Positions 50,856 through 60,964 are shown, counted from the first letter of the stretch. The stretch: 64,000 bases of DNA from Rhizobium sp. P40RR-XXII (GCF_012641405.1 NZ_JABAII010000020.1:1-64000); one strand, 5' to 3'. A program made the numbers and translations. The notes: generated by a model from the sequence alone, not told the origin.

Positions 50856-51821
50856 ATGCGACTTCTCTTGCTCGCCGTAGCCCCGCTGTTGTTTGCTGGC
50901 GAGGCAGATGCGGTGACCATGAAATTGGAACCTGTCATCATCACCGAATGGAAAGCGGTTTACGGCACGATCGAAGCACGCAATACGGTGCCGGCCCGTG
51001 CCCGCATAGGAGGGACCGTTGCTGATCTTCGCGCTACGGAAGGGGATGTCGTCAAGGCTGGACAGAAGATTGCAACGGTCGAAGACGAGAAGCTTGCATT
51101 CCAAATTGCAGCGCTCGATGCTCAGATTGGCGCGTTACGATCGCAGCTGACGGCAGCTCAGGCCGATCTGATACGCGGCGAATCCCTTGTGAGCCGGGGT
51201 ATTGTCACTCAGCAGAAGCTTGATGAGCTTCGATCGCAGACCGGCGTTTTGCAGAACCAGATCAGCGCAATGGAGGCGCAGCGTTCCGTCGTCGTCCGGC
51301 AGCAATCGGAGGGAGAGGTGGACGCGCCCTCGGATGGGAAGATTTTAACGGTACCTATAACTCGCGGCGCTGTGATCATGGCTGGTGAGACAGTGGCGAT
51401 TGTGGGCGGTGGCGGCCTGTTTCTCCGTCTTGCGGTTCCCGAACGGCATGCCGGCGCGCTCAAGCAGGGCGCCGACATCAGAGTCTCCCTGGATGGGCGG
51501 CAGACAATCGGAAAACTGGCAAAGATTTATCCACAAATCGAGAATGGGAGAGTTATCGCCGACGTTGAGGCGGGAGCCCTCGATACGACTTTCGTCAACG
51601 CCCGCGTTCTTGTTCAGCTCCCGGTGGGCGAGCGGCAAGCGCTCCTCGTACCGGCCAGTGCCATCGCCACTCACGATGGCGTGGATTTCGTCTCCGTGAA
51701 CGAAGGCGCCGCAACTTTGCAGCGTGTTGTTATCGCCAGCGAAGTCATAAATCGACCGGACGGCAATTACAGGGAAGTGCTGACCGGGCTTGCTGCCGGT
51801 GATGAGATCGTCTTGCCATGA
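50856..51821 (+). CDS. RND efflux periplasmic adaptor
   Basis: A 321-residue membrane-fusion protein: short signal (LLLLAVAPLLFAGEADA), barrel-sandwich PARARIGGTVADLRATEGDVV, alpha-hairpin with paired coiled-coil segments (about 80-150), second lipoyl half EGEVDAPSDGKIL and beta-barrel LVPASAIA. It couples the RND pump to an outer-membrane channel, not present here. ATG 50856 is chosen since the signal peptide starts there. Its TGA overlaps the pump start by four bases. Confidence 0.9.
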   Translation: MRLLLLAVAPLLFAGEADAVTMKLEPVIITEWKAVYGTIEARNTVPARARIGGTVADLRATEGDVVKAGQKIATVEDEKLAFQIAALDAQIGALRSQLTAAQADLIRGESLVSRGIVTQQKLDELRSQTGVLQNQISAMEAQRSVVVRQQSEGEVDAPSDGKILTVPITRGAVIMAGETVAIVGGGGLFLRLAVPERHAGALKQGADIRVSLDGRQTIGKLAKIYPQIENGRVIADVEAGALDTTFVNARVLVQLPVGERQALLVPASAIATHDGVDFVSVNEGAATLQRVVIASEVINRPDGNYREVLTGLAAGDEIVLP

Positions 51822-54800
51822 CTTCGCAACCCAACGATTACGGCATGGCCGGGCGGCTTACCGGCATGTTCATCCGTTCGCCACTGACGCCACTCTTGCT
51901 CCTGGCCGCGCTTACGTTCGGCTTGATCGCTCTTTTTACGCTGCCGCGCGAGGAAGAACCCCAGATCTCCGTTCCCATGGTCGATATCCATGTGCAGGCA
52001 CGTGGCCTTAAGGCGGAAGATGCGGTGAAACTCGTTGCGGAGCCCTTGGAAACGATAGTGAAAGGCATTGACGGTGTTGAGCACGTCTATTCTCAGATCC
52101 GGGACGATCAGGTCCTCGTGACCGCGCGCTTTTTCGTGGGCACATCGTCCGATACGGCCGTATTGCGCGTTCATGAAAAGATCCAGGCGAACATGGACCG
52201 CATTCCGGTTGGCATCCCTGCGCCACTGGTCGTCGGCCGAGGCATAGACGATGTTGCGATACTTTCCTTCACGCTTTCACCCGCACCGGAGGCTACTGCT
52301 CGCATATCGGCCAATGATCTGACGCGTGTCGCAAGGGAAGTCCGTACTGAGTTGTCGAAGGTCGAGAATGTCGGTCTGACCTACCTCGTCGGCGAGGCGG
52401 ATGAGACCTTCCGGGTTGCGCCCGATCCACAGAAGCTCGCGCTTTATGGCGTCACTTTGCAGCAGCTTGCACAGAAGGTGGCCGGCGCCAACCAAGCTTT
52501 TCCGGCGGGAACAGTGCGCGACAAAGGTGAACAAATTGGTCTCGTTGCAGGAGAGACCCTCGCAACGCCTGAGCAAATTGGCAATCTTCTCATCACGACC
52601 CGTGACAACAGGCCCGTTTATGTCCGCGATGTGGCGGAAACCTATTTGGCATCCGATTCTAATGAGACTATTGCGTCCCGGCTAATTCGTAACAATTCGG
52701 ACCTGAAACGTCTACCCGCGGTCACTGTCGCTGTGGCAAAACGCACCGGTGCCAATGCGGTTGATGTGGCGAACGCTCTGATGACCCGTATCGACGCACT
52801 CAAAGGATCACTTATTCCGCAGGAGATGATAGTCAGCGTTACCCGAAATTACGGGGAAACTGCCAATGAAAAGGCAAACGAGCTGCTCCTACATCTCGGG
52901 CTGGCGACGGCTTCGATTATCCTGCTTGTCGGTCTCGCCATTGGCTGGCGAGAGGCTGTAGTAGTTGCGATCGTCATTCCGGTCACGATCCTCTTGACAC
53001 TGTTTGCCTCGCAGTTGATGGGATATACCCTCAATCGCGTCTCGCTCTTTGCCTTGATATTCTCGATCGGCATCCTGGTCGACGACGCCATCGTGGTAAT
53101 TGAGAATATCTCCCGACACTGGGCGATGGCGGATGGACGCTCGCGGTATCAAGGAGCCGTGGAAGCAGTTGCCGAAGTCGGCAACCCGACGATCATAGCG
53201 ACGCTGACCGTGGTCGCGGCTCTTCTGCCGATGCTGTTCGTCTCGGGCATGATGGGACCCTATATGAGCCCGATTCCTGCCAATGCGTCCGCTGCGATGA
53301 TCTTCTCCTTTTTCGTTGCCGTGATTGTGACACCCTGGCTGATGATGAAGCTTGCCGGCAGATCCGGTGTTCATGGCGCTGACCATCATGCGCAAGGAGG
53401 GATGGTCGGTCGGCTTTATGCAGCGATGGCACGACCAATACTTGCTTCAAAGGCGCGAAGCTGGATTTTCTTGCTTGCTGTCGGCATCTTGACCTTGGGC
53501 TCACTGTCCCTGTTTTATTTGGAGAAGGTGACCGTCAAGCTTCTGCCCTTCGACAACAAATCGGAACTGTCCGTCCTAATCGACCTGCCGGAAGGCTCCT
53601 CCGTCGAGGCGACGGATGCGGTCGCGCAAACCATCGCACGAGCGACAATGGAGTTCCAGGAGGTGCGCTCAGCTGAGACATATGCTGGGACGGCAGCCCC
53701 TTTCAACTTCGACGGCCTCGTCAGGCATTACTACTTGCGCAGTGGCAGTCAGCAGGGCGAGACGTCGTTGGAACTTGTTCCCAAGGACCAGCGGTCCCGT
53801 AGCAGTCACGATCTGGCGGTCGCAATTCGAAAGCGTCTCGCTGAAATTGCGCTTCCGGCAGGCACGAAAGTGAAGCTGGTCGAACCGCCGCCGGGCCCTC
53901 CGGTGCTCGCCACGCTGCTCGCCGAAATCTACGGCCCGGACGCAGAGACACGCCGGCAGACGGCGGGCAGAGTGGAAGAGGTCTTCCGTGCCGTTCCCTT
54001 CATCGTTGACGTTGACAATTCCTATGGCAAGCCGGCAAGGCGTCTGAGAGCCACTATTTCGCCTGACGACGCGGAATTTTTTCATGTCGAGGAAGCAGAC
54101 GTTCTGGATACGCTTGCGATTCTCAACGGTGGCAGGACGGTGGGCTATTCCCATCGTGGCGGCGGCAGATCACCTATTCCAATCCGGATCGAGCTTCCCA
54201 AGAACAGACGGGTGATGGATGAAGGCTTTCTGACCACGCCCATCCCGGCCAACGTGCTTCCGGGAGAGCGAGGCGTGGTGGAGCTCGGCGACGTCGTCAG
54301 AATTCATGAGGAAAAGGCTTCTTATCCGATTTTCCGGCACAATGGTCGCGCCACTGAGATGGTGACCGCAGAACTCGCCGGCGCATATGAAGCTCCCCTA
54401 TATGGCATGGTCGCGGTGCGCCATGCACTCGACATGCAGGATTGGAAGGGCCTGCGGAAACCGGTTATCTCTTTGCACGGCCAGCCGATGGACGAATCCG
54501 TTTCCACTCTCCTTTGGGATGGCGAATGGGAGGTTACCTGGGTGACCTTCCGCGACATGGGCGCCGCTTTCGGCGTCGCGCTGCTCGGCATCTATATCCT
54601 TGTCGTTGCCCAGTTCGGATCGTTCAGACTGCCTTTGGTGATCCTCACGCCGATTCCGCTGACCTTCATCGGAATCTTGTCTGGCCATTGGTTTTTCGGC
54701 GCACCGTTTTCGGCCACCTCCATGATCGGCTTTATCGCGCTTGCCGGCATCATCGTGCGCAATTCGATCCTGCTTGTGGATTTTATCCGGCACTCCGCGT

Positions 54801-55018
54801 CATCCGGAAAGCCCTTGACCGAGATATTGATCGAGGCAGGTGCGATCCGTTCAAAGCCAATCCTGCTAACGGCGTTGGCGGCAATGATCGGAGCTGCGGT
54901 CATCCTGTCGGATCCGATTTTTCAGGGACTGGCGATTTCACTTCTCTTTGGGCTCGCGTCTTCGACTTTGCTGACCGTGCTTGTCATTCCAGCCATCTAT
55001 CGAGTGCTCAGGACCTAA
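51818..55018 (+). CDS. RND-family efflux pump (AcrB/MdtB-like)
   Basis: The 1066-residue pump has 12 helices in the typical 1+5+1+5 plan with two large periplasmic loops. Notable blocks are GRLTGMFIRSPLTPLLLLAA at helix 1, LFALIFSIGILVDDAIVVIENI in helix 4 with the proton-relay Asp pair, and the helix 10-11 region FIALAGIIVRNSILLVDFIR. It belongs to the group with short N-terminal MTSQPNDY lead close to hydrophobic-compound exporters rather than metal (CusA) pumps, since the Met metal ladder is not evident. The substrate may be a sulfur-stress product (inference). Confidence 0.93.
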   Translation: MTSQPNDYGMAGRLTGMFIRSPLTPLLLLAALTFGLIALFTLPREEEPQISVPMVDIHVQARGLKAEDAVKLVAEPLETIVKGIDGVEHVYSQIRDDQVLVTARFFVGTSSDTAVLRVHEKIQANMDRIPVGIPAPLVVGRGIDDVAILSFTLSPAPEATARISANDLTRVAREVRTELSKVENVGLTYLVGEADETFRVAPDPQKLALYGVTLQQLAQKVAGANQAFPAGTVRDKGEQIGLVAGETLATPEQIGNLLITTRDNRPVYVRDVAETYLASDSNETIASRLIRNNSDLKRLPAVTVAVAKRTGANAVDVANALMTRIDALKGSLIPQEMIVSVTRNYGETANEKANELLLHLGLATASIILLVGLAIGWREAVVVAIVIPVTILLTLFASQLMGYTLNRVSLFALIFSIGILVDDAIVVIENISRHWAMADGRSRYQGAVEAVAEVGNPTIIATLTVVAALLPMLFVSGMMGPYMSPIPANASAAMIFSFFVAVIVTPWLMMKLAGRSGVHGADHHAQGGMVGRLYAAMARPILASKARSWIFLLAVGILTLGSLSLFYLEKVTVKLLPFDNKSELSVLIDLPEGSSVEATDAVAQTIARATMEFQEVRSAETYAGTAAPFNFDGLVRHYYLRSGSQQGETSLELVPKDQRSRSSHDLAVAIRKRLAEIALPAGTKVKLVEPPPGPPVLATLLAEIYGPDAETRRQTAGRVEEVFRAVPFIVDVDNSYGKPARRLRATISPDDAEFFHVEEADVLDTLAILNGGRTVGYSHRGGGRSPIPIRIELPKNRRVMDEGFLTTPIPANVLPGERGVVELGDVVRIHEEKASYPIFRHNGRATEMVTAELAGAYEAPLYGMVAVRHALDMQDWKGLRKPVISLHGQPMDESVSTLLWDGEWEVTWVTFRDMGAAFGVALLGIYILVVAQFGSFRLPLVILTPIPLTFIGILSGHWFFGAPFSATSMIGFIALAGIIVRNSILLVDFIRHSASSGKPLTEILIEAGAIRSKPILLTALAAMIGAAVILSDPIFQGLAISLLFGLASSTLLTVLVIPAIYRVLRT

Positions 55019-55177
55019 AGGAAGAACGCTATAGTCGCGGCCAGTTGGTCGCAACCACCTGGCAATAGGAATAGCTTGCCGCGGTGGCGTCCAGCATTTC
55101 AATCCGCCGGGTTGATTACGGCGGTGTTGGGATCAGCCGCGTGTGGATATTACTGAAACAAATATCCATTAAATCCA

Positions 55178-55191
55178 TTGATTTTCGTCAA
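55178..55191. promoter_or_regulatory. FNR/FixK-type box (TTGATTTTCGTCAA)
   Basis: One mismatch. Centre 55184.5 predicts a plus-strand start near 55226, 17 nt before the ATG of the oxidoreductase relic. The promoter outlived its gene. Confidence 0.72.
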
Positions 55192-55242
55192 TGTCGATTT
55201 CTTGCCCCGCTGCTATTCGTTCTCCAATATACGGAGGAAATC

Positions 55243-55808
55243 ATGGCAAGGATAGTTATTTTGGGTGCCGGGCCGGCCGGGACTATTGCTGCTTTTCAAC
55301 TCCGCCACGAGCTTGAGGCATGTCACGATGTCGCTGTCATCAACAAGGGACGCATTTTTCAGCTTCGTTCCTTCCAACCCTTGGGTTGCCGTTGGCTGGC
55401 GGACCCGCAAAGACGTAAAGATCGATCTCGAACGCATTTGCCGTTGGCGTTCCTAAGACAGGCTTCGTGATTGAGTCTATGGTGAGTGCTGCCGTGCGAA
55501 ATATTAGCCGATTGGCCATGGGCAATCAGCCGGACGCGGAAGCAACCTGGAATGCGGTCTGCATGGCGGACTTCGGTGATTCGGGCGTCGCTTTTGTCGC
55601 GCAGCCACAAATCCCGCCCCGCAATGTCAGTTGGTCATCGAGCGGCGCTTGGGTTCATATGGCAAAGGTCGGTTTTGAGAAATATTATCTGCGCAAAATG
55701 CGCACTGGCAACGGAGAGCCGTTTTATGAAAAACTGGCTCTGAATGTACTCGGTATCGAGAAACTCAAGCAGATCAAAATTGATATTCCTGATTACGCTG
55801 ATGGATGA
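55243..55808 (+). pseudogene. sulfide:quinone oxidoreductase relic
   Basis: GGAGGAAATC precedes ATG 55243, then RIVILGAGPAGTIAAFQL (FAD loop). A frameshift follows near 55355; the other frame gives FSFVPSNPWVAVGWRTRKDV and DLERICRW. The middle 200-odd residues are deleted, and the C-terminal part resumes as PKTGFVIESMVSAAVRNI, NAVCMADFGDSGVAFVAQPQ and VGFEKYYLRKMR to a TGA at 55808. These blocks match sulfide:quinone oxidoreductases, which pass electrons from sulfide to quinone. The catalytic Cys region is within the deletion. The RBS and FNR-type box remain intact. Confidence 0.82.
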
Positions 55809-55933
55809 CTTTGGAACCGGGTGTGGATTCTCGTCATCCCGAGATTGCAACACGTGACATCCATAATCGCCTTTTGACGAACAAGTCGACCATTTCCTCC
55901 CAAGTGCCAGGGCCCGATCTTGCAGATCCGAAC

Positions 55934-56206
55934 TCAATGTTCCTTACTACGCAAATCGATGGAAAGCGGCCCCGTGTCGAGATCCGTCTGGGAAAAGGTG
56001 TCCAGCAGGAGAATGGTGAACTGGCATAGTTCGATCATCCATTGATAGCGGACAATGACGTTGGGCGTTATTTCGACATACTCCTCGGCCGGCGGATGCA
56101 GGGCGAAGATGCGCTCGCCACCTTTGATGCCTTCGACCTGCGACCTGAATCGGTTGAGGCGCTCGACGACAATTTCCCTGTTTCCGCGAAGGGCTTCATT
56201 CTGCAT
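55934..56206 (-). CDS. hypothetical protein (90 aa)
   Basis: ATG 56206 follows a strong Shine-Dalgarno CGGAGGTTATC. The 90-residue product begins MQNEALRGNREIVVERLNRF and continues with a mixed alpha/beta pattern (ERIFALHPPAEEYVEITP, IELCQFTILLLDTF). No domain or signal peptide is recognised. Neighbours are two relics; it may itself be truncated at the C-terminus. Confidence 0.55.
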   Translation of the reverse strand: MQNEALRGNREIVVERLNRFRSQVEGIKGGERIFALHPPAEEYVEITPNVIVRYQWMIELCQFTILLLDTFSQTDLDTGPLSIDLRSKEH

Positions 56207-56344
56207 GATAACCTCCGAAACTAAAAAACCTGGACGAATATTAGTATATTTCGATATTTTTGGGTATTGGTTTCTAATCTATGTCCCTCTTTGCGACACA
56301 GATTGCCAATATATAATTTCAGCTCTTTATGCTTGCATTTTGCT

Positions 56345-56991
56345 TAGGCTAAAGGACGCCTCTTGGCGTTTGAGATACCGGCCAGCGGTTGAAGATATGT
56401 CGAAAGGGCCTTCCAGGAAATCGCTTTGATCCACAATTCGAAGGGGTTGATGGCGTTCCACCCGTCTAGGGCTCTGTTTGGCAATAGCGGCAGGACGACG
56501 ACCGTCATGGCGAGCAGGATGAGCGCGGCGCGAAGCTCAGGCAAGCCAGGTGAGCCTCCGCAAAAAGCCGGGTAGCGGCTCGCGAGCAGCCAGGAATGCC
56601 GTTATGACAACCGCCGTTGCCATTGTCGTCCTATCGGCAACCACCGCTCCAAACCCCAGAACAAAGACGGTGAGGGCGGCAACCACGCCTGTCGCGTTAT
56701 ATTCCCCGGCCTGTTCTGCCTCCATATAGCTAAAAATGATCATGGTGGCGCTGACGACGAGGAAGACCGCAAGCGGCAGAAAAAGCCGACACTCGGATAA
56801 AGAGAGCCGCAGATCCCCCCTAGAAATCCGGTCGCGCCATAGGTTCTGGGGCGCGCCGTTCGTTCACCGGCCGCCATGTTGCGATCCCGCCAGCCGCGTT
56901 CGATGCCGACAAGGGCGCCGATTGCAAGCGCGAGACCCAAACGTTGGAATCCCTCGATTGCAGCCATATTGCTAATCACATCCATCGGCAC
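56345..56991 (-). pseudogene. MgtC/SapB-DUF4010 membrane protein, broken
   Basis: Three minus-strand frames follow each other: GFQRLGLALAIGALVGIERGW with RTYGATGFLGGICGSLYP (the MgtC/SapB N-terminal domain with its GxERxxR motif), then MIIFSYMEAEQAGEYNATG and AALTVFVLGFGAVVADRTTM, then LRAALILLAMTVVVLPLLPN and AINPFELW (DUF4010). Frameshifts lie near 56785 and 56545, and homology stops after about 220 of the usual 420 residues. Not functional. Confidence 0.78.
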
Positions 56992-57215
56992 CGTGGGCTG
57001 CTTATCGTCGCCAATGGCTTGCCGGTCATTTCATCATGATTGGTCACTACCCGCAGCAAAACCAGACATGCCAGATGTTGGCATTGTTGCCCGATTGTCG
57101 CCAAGGATGTTGATGGCGACTAATTCAGCTTCGTCTTGTAATTGAAGATGCCATTTGGGTGCGGGGCAACAATCGCTTCGGCGCGGAATGCAAGCTCGCT
57201 GCCATTCGGATGGCT

Positions 57216-57229
57216 TTGATGCCGATCAA
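57216..57229. promoter_or_regulatory. perfect FNR/FixK box (TTGATGCCGATCAA)
   Basis: Exact match. Centre 57222.5 predicts a plus-strand start near 57264, 17 nt before the UspA gene. Confidence 0.85.
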
Positions 57230-57280
57230 GGTTGATGTGGACGGCATCTGCTAAGCGTTGCCAAAATGGAGGAGTTTCTC

Positions 57281-57718
57281 ATGTTCTCAAATATTCTTTT
57301 GCCGACCGACGGCTCGCCAACTGCTCAGTCCGCAGTCGATAAAGCTGTCGAATTTGCACGTGATTGCGGGGCAACCGTTACTTTCATGACGGTGATTGAG
57401 CCCTTCCACTTGTTCTCGATCGATAGCAAGCAGCTTTCCGGCAACCCGGAAGACTACGGCAAGCTCGCTCATGCGGAAGCATCGCAGCTTTTGGCCGAAG
57501 TGGAGGCTAAGGCCCGCCATCAAGGGCTTATCTGTCGCTCCGTCGCGATCGAGGATGAGGAAGTCGATGCGGCGATCATCCGCGTGGCTTTGGAAAACGG
57601 TTGTGACCTGATTGCGATGGCATCACATGGCCGGGGAAGCGTCGGCAGCTTATTGCTCGGCAGCGTCACGGCGAAGGTCCTAAGTCATTCGCGTATTCCC
57701 GTTCTCGTTTATCGATGA
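57281..57718 (+). CDS. universal stress protein (UspA family, single domain)
   Basis: The 145-residue protein opens FSNILLPTDGSPTAQSAVDKA and ends with MASHGRGSVGSLLLGSVTAKVLSHSRIPVLVYR (in part: GRGSVGSLLLGSVTAKV), the G-x2-G-x9-G-S/T ATP-binding loop of the UspFG/MJ0577 type. It should bind ATP and act in survival under energy stress. GGAGGAGTTTCTC precedes ATG 57281; an ATG 15 bases upstream has no site. A perfect FNR-type box precedes it. Confidence 0.92.
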   Translation: MFSNILLPTDGSPTAQSAVDKAVEFARDCGATVTFMTVIEPFHLFSIDSKQLSGNPEDYGKLAHAEASQLLAEVEAKARHQGLICRSVAIEDEEVDAAIIRVALENGCDLIAMASHGRGSVGSLLLGSVTAKVLSHSRIPVLVYR

Positions 57719-58244
57719 TTATGGCCGAAGCGGCGGATAGACTGAGACCGTCTTGAGCGACACTGGATTCTCAAACGCGGTCGCCGGGCCAGCCCTGCGC
57801 TCATCACCTCTTCCCTTCGTGACGCAATGCCGGAGAAGATCAAAAAATCCGGAACGCAAATACAGTCTGCCGGGCAGCATTTGCTCAGTTTATCAACGTC
57901 AAGAAGATCGCGATTGCCGCATGGTAACCGGGATAAAGCAGCAACTGCACGGCCAGTAAGATCCTCGATATTGTCTAACGAAAGGACTGGCAGCGCTGCG
58001 ATCGCCGCCTACGGACCTGTAAGAAAGGATTTGTCTACCTTGCGCGGGCACTTTCGTTTCAAGAGACCCAGCCTCAGTGCCGCATTTGCAGCTTGCTGGC
58101 GGCTCCTACATAAATGCGAAATTTTCCTTGTCTGTCGCATATGGCTGCCGTGCCCTTGGTTAAGGGTTCGACTCCAGTCATGCGGTCGGCATCGACGTTA
58201 GTTGAACGGTGTATTTTCCTTGTGGTGCCAGCGCGTGGCGATGG
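57719..58244. other. intergenic stretch, possibly eroded
   Basis: A 526-bp gap. A 124-codon plus-strand frame at 57827-58201 has no ribosome binding site and a basic, unpatterned product. I see no recognisable family. Confidence 0.35.
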
Positions 58245-59679
58245 TCATTTTACGATAAGGAAAAGCTTGCGGCCGTCGCGGAAGATGCCCAGAAGCAAGA
58301 TTTCATCTTGCTTTTGCGTAAGGTCAGCAACCATCTGCGGCGTTGATACCGGGTGCTGGTTGACGCTCACAATTACATCACCCGGCAATAGGCCGGCTGC
58401 CGCCGCCTTGCTACTATCGATAAGCGATGATACAAACGCCCCTTGAACTTTGCCATAGGCATCCGAAACCGAGCTGAGCTTCTCGACTGTCACGCTGTCT
58501 AGCAATCCGTGGCCTTTGACTTCCGCAGTGGTCGAAGGTTCGCTCTGAGGAAGTGCCGCGCTCAATGTCGCATTGAGGTCTACCTTTCCAGTCTGGCGTA
58601 CCAGTGAGATCCGTACGGAGACATCAGGCGGGAAGGCTGATACCCGTGCATGGAGTTCGTTAGCGCTTTTGATTGGAACTCGTTGACGGCGATGATGACG
58701 TCGCCCGCTTTTATTCCCGCGATCGCACCGCCTGATCCGGAAATAACATCGCTGACCAGCGCTCCAGTCGCTGTGTTGATGCGAAGAGCTCTTCCGAAGT
58801 CGCGTTGTTGTTCTGCACGATTACCCCAAGCTGCCCACGACGAATCTCACCATGAGCGACAAGTTGTTGCATGACGGATCGTGCCGTGTTGATCGGAATG
58901 GCAAAGCCTATGCCAATATTACTTCCTGAAGGACCGATAATGGCGCTGTTGATGCCAACAAGCTCGCCTTCGAGATTAATTAAGGCACCTCCGGAATTGC
59001 CAGGATTGAGAGAGGCATCGGTTTGAATGATATCCTGGTAGCCTTCAACGCCGAACTCGGCCCGGCCAAGCGCACTGACGATACCGAATGTGGCTGTTTG
59101 ACCAAGGCCAAACGGATTGCCTATCGCGGTGACATAATCTCCGACGCGCAGCTTGCTTGAGTCACCAATATGGGCAGCTGTTAATCCCGCAGCTCTGATC
59201 TTTATCACAGCGATGTCCGTTTCAGCATCTGCACCGACAACTTTGCCTTGGTAACTAGAACCGTCGGAGGTCGCGACCCGGATGTCGTCGGCGTTTTCGA
59301 TGACATGATTGTTCGTCAGAATATAACCATTGGACGCATCGATGATGACGCCTGCAGCGACGGTCTGAGAAATCTCAAACAGGGGACCAACATTCTCAGC
59401 GGTGCCCAGCGATCCGCCTGCTTGAGGCAATGTTGCGTCGTTCGTATCACCCGCCCCAGTCGAACGAATAGAGATGCTGACAACGCTCGGAATAACTCTT
59501 TCCAATATTGGCGCCAATGAGGGTAGGGGTAAGGACGCCGATTGCGCCGGATCCCAGCCTGCGATGACGATCAATCCCATTGTCAGCACGATGGCGCGCG
59601 CGTGTCGCCTACCCATATAAGGCCAATGCCTTGCCCTGACACCCATCTCACATAGCCCGATAATCAAGCCTCTCGACAT
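58245..59679 (-). pseudogene. DegP/HtrA-type periplasmic protease with two frameshifts
   Basis: From ATG 59679 (AAGGAGGAGCAAGT before it) the frame encodes a signal peptide and a trypsin-like domain with catalytic His in ILTNNHVIENADDIRV, Asp in DAETDIAVIKI and Ser in NPGNSGGALINLEG, then GIGFAIPINTARSVM. Near 58785 the frame breaks; the PDZ1 domain goes on in a second frame (LRINTATGALVSDVISG, IKAGDVIIAVNEFQS) and breaks again near 58660 into a third (ANELHARVSAFPPDVSV, then PDZ2 with GLLPGDVIVSVNQHP). Protease domain is complete, so a truncated 320-residue enzyme without PDZ domains might be made. Confidence 0.85.
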
Positions 59680-59832
59680 ACTTGCTCCTCCTTCGAAGGT
59701 TCACAAATTATCGATTGGGATCGAGTTCGCATTGACCAGGAACAAAGTCGCCCAATTGGCCAACACATCGGCCCGACTTTTGATTGGGCGGGCGAAAGGG
59801 GCCCATCGGTCCGTCGCGATCAGGAAGTGACT

Positions 59833-59846
59833 TTGATCGGGCTCAA
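59833..59846. promoter_or_regulatory. FNR/FixK-type box (TTGATCGGGCTCAA)
   Basis: One mismatch. Centre 59839.5 predicts a plus-strand start near 59881, 42 nt before the second UspA gene. Confidence 0.65.
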
Positions 59847-59922
59847 TGTGCCTGCCACTAGTCGGTTTAGCCTTGAAAACAACCGCAGTTCTTGTGGGTG
59901 TCACAATTTGAGGAAAATCGAT

Positions 59923-60450
59923 ATGTTCAAAAAGATCCTGATTGCCACGGATGGCTCATCGCATGCGCAGACGGCCGTCGAAATTGGTGCGGACCTCGTG
60001 GAAAAAGGAGACGGCGAGGTCCATTTGGTTCATGTCATTCTTTCCGGAGAACTCGACACCAATATTGAGCGCATGATCAAAATCGAACATCTCGATGACC
60101 TAGTAATGACTGTGGACGAGCCGACAGCCCCCTTCGTGGTGGCGCCAGGTCTTCCAATGGTGCCTCCGCTCGCTGATCCGGTCGCATCTTACCGCATGCT
60201 GCACGCTCTCGGAGTTGAAATTCTCAAGCGAGCTGAATCCGTGGTCAGGGCTTATGGCATTAGGCGTATCTTTACCCATCTAATGGATGGAAATGCCACG
60301 GACCAAATCATCGAAACAATCCGGAAAGAGACGCCGGATCTTGTCGTTTGTGGTGCAAGAGGTCTTTCCCCTCTGTCGCAATTGGCCTTTGGGAGCGTGT
60401 CCACCAGAGTTGCGCATTCGTGTCCAGTCACGTGCATAACCGTTCACTAG
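59923..60450 (+). CDS. universal stress protein (UspA family)
   Basis: The 175-residue protein has FKKILIATDGSSHAQTAVEIG at the start and VVCGARGLSPLSQLAFGSVSTRVAHSCPVTCI at the end (in part: GARGLSPLSQLAFGSVS), the nucleotide-binding loop in the variant G-x2-L. A longer middle part (MIKIEHLDDLVMTVDEP) with a Pro-rich loop sets it apart from the first UspA. GAGGAAAATCGAT precedes ATG 59923. FNR-type box upstream. Confidence 0.9.
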   Translation: MFKKILIATDGSSHAQTAVEIGADLVEKGDGEVHLVHVILSGELDTNIERMIKIEHLDDLVMTVDEPTAPFVVAPGLPMVPPLADPVASYRMLHALGVEILKRAESVVRAYGIRRIFTHLMDGNATDQIIETIRKETPDLVVCGARGLSPLSQLAFGSVSTRVAHSCPVTCITVH

Positions 60451-60488
60451 AACCTATGCGAAATGATGCGGCTTCCGAATTTTAAATG

Positions 60489-60929
60489 CTAGAGATGATT
60501 TGCTTCCATTGCCTGACAGGACTCGTCAAACATTGACAAGGCTTCCTCAAGATAATCGCCGAGTAGTGGTGTGCCAAGAAGGTAGGCGGCTGTCCGGTTA
60601 TTGTGCGCCTCTGCCGCCGCCTCACGTATGTCTCGCCAATCTGAAGCAATACCGTCGCCACGACCGAGCCAAACCAGGGTCACGAGGTCAATCTGCTCGT
60701 CCACGCTGAGAGCCCATATGGCGGAGCGAATTTCTTCTTGAACTGGATCGTCCGCTCTGTCTTCGAGCACGTCGATCATGGCGTCGTCCGATGGGTTCGA
60801 GGCTGAACCTTCGTTGGTGGGTGCGTCTTTCGCGTCAAATTGGCGGGCTTTCAAGATAAAAAAGCAGACCTTCTCGGGTGATATGGTCAATGGCCAGGCC
60901 GGCCGATCCTTGTCGAGCTTCTTTGTCAT
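60489..60929 (-). CDS. DUF3775 protein
   Basis: A 146-residue soluble acidic protein. Matching DUF3775 blocks are WPLTISPEKVCFFILKARQFD near the start, then EEIRSAIWALSVDEQIDLVTL, LVWLGRGDG and YLLGTPLLGDYLEEAL near the end. The function is unknown; the family is typical of rhizobia. GGAGTATGGCT precedes ATG 60929, which is better spaced than the ATG six bases upstream. It follows the BON gene with a terminator between. Confidence 0.83.
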   Translation of the reverse strand: MTKKLDKDRPAWPLTISPEKVCFFILKARQFDAKDAPTNEGSASNPSDDAMIDVLEDRADDPVQEEIRSAIWALSVDEQIDLVTLVWLGRGDGIASDWRDIREAAAEAHNNRTAAYLLGTPLLGDYLEEALSMFDESCQAMEANHL

Positions 60930-60964
60930 AGCCATACTCCATTCTGGGGCACAAAATAAGGGTG

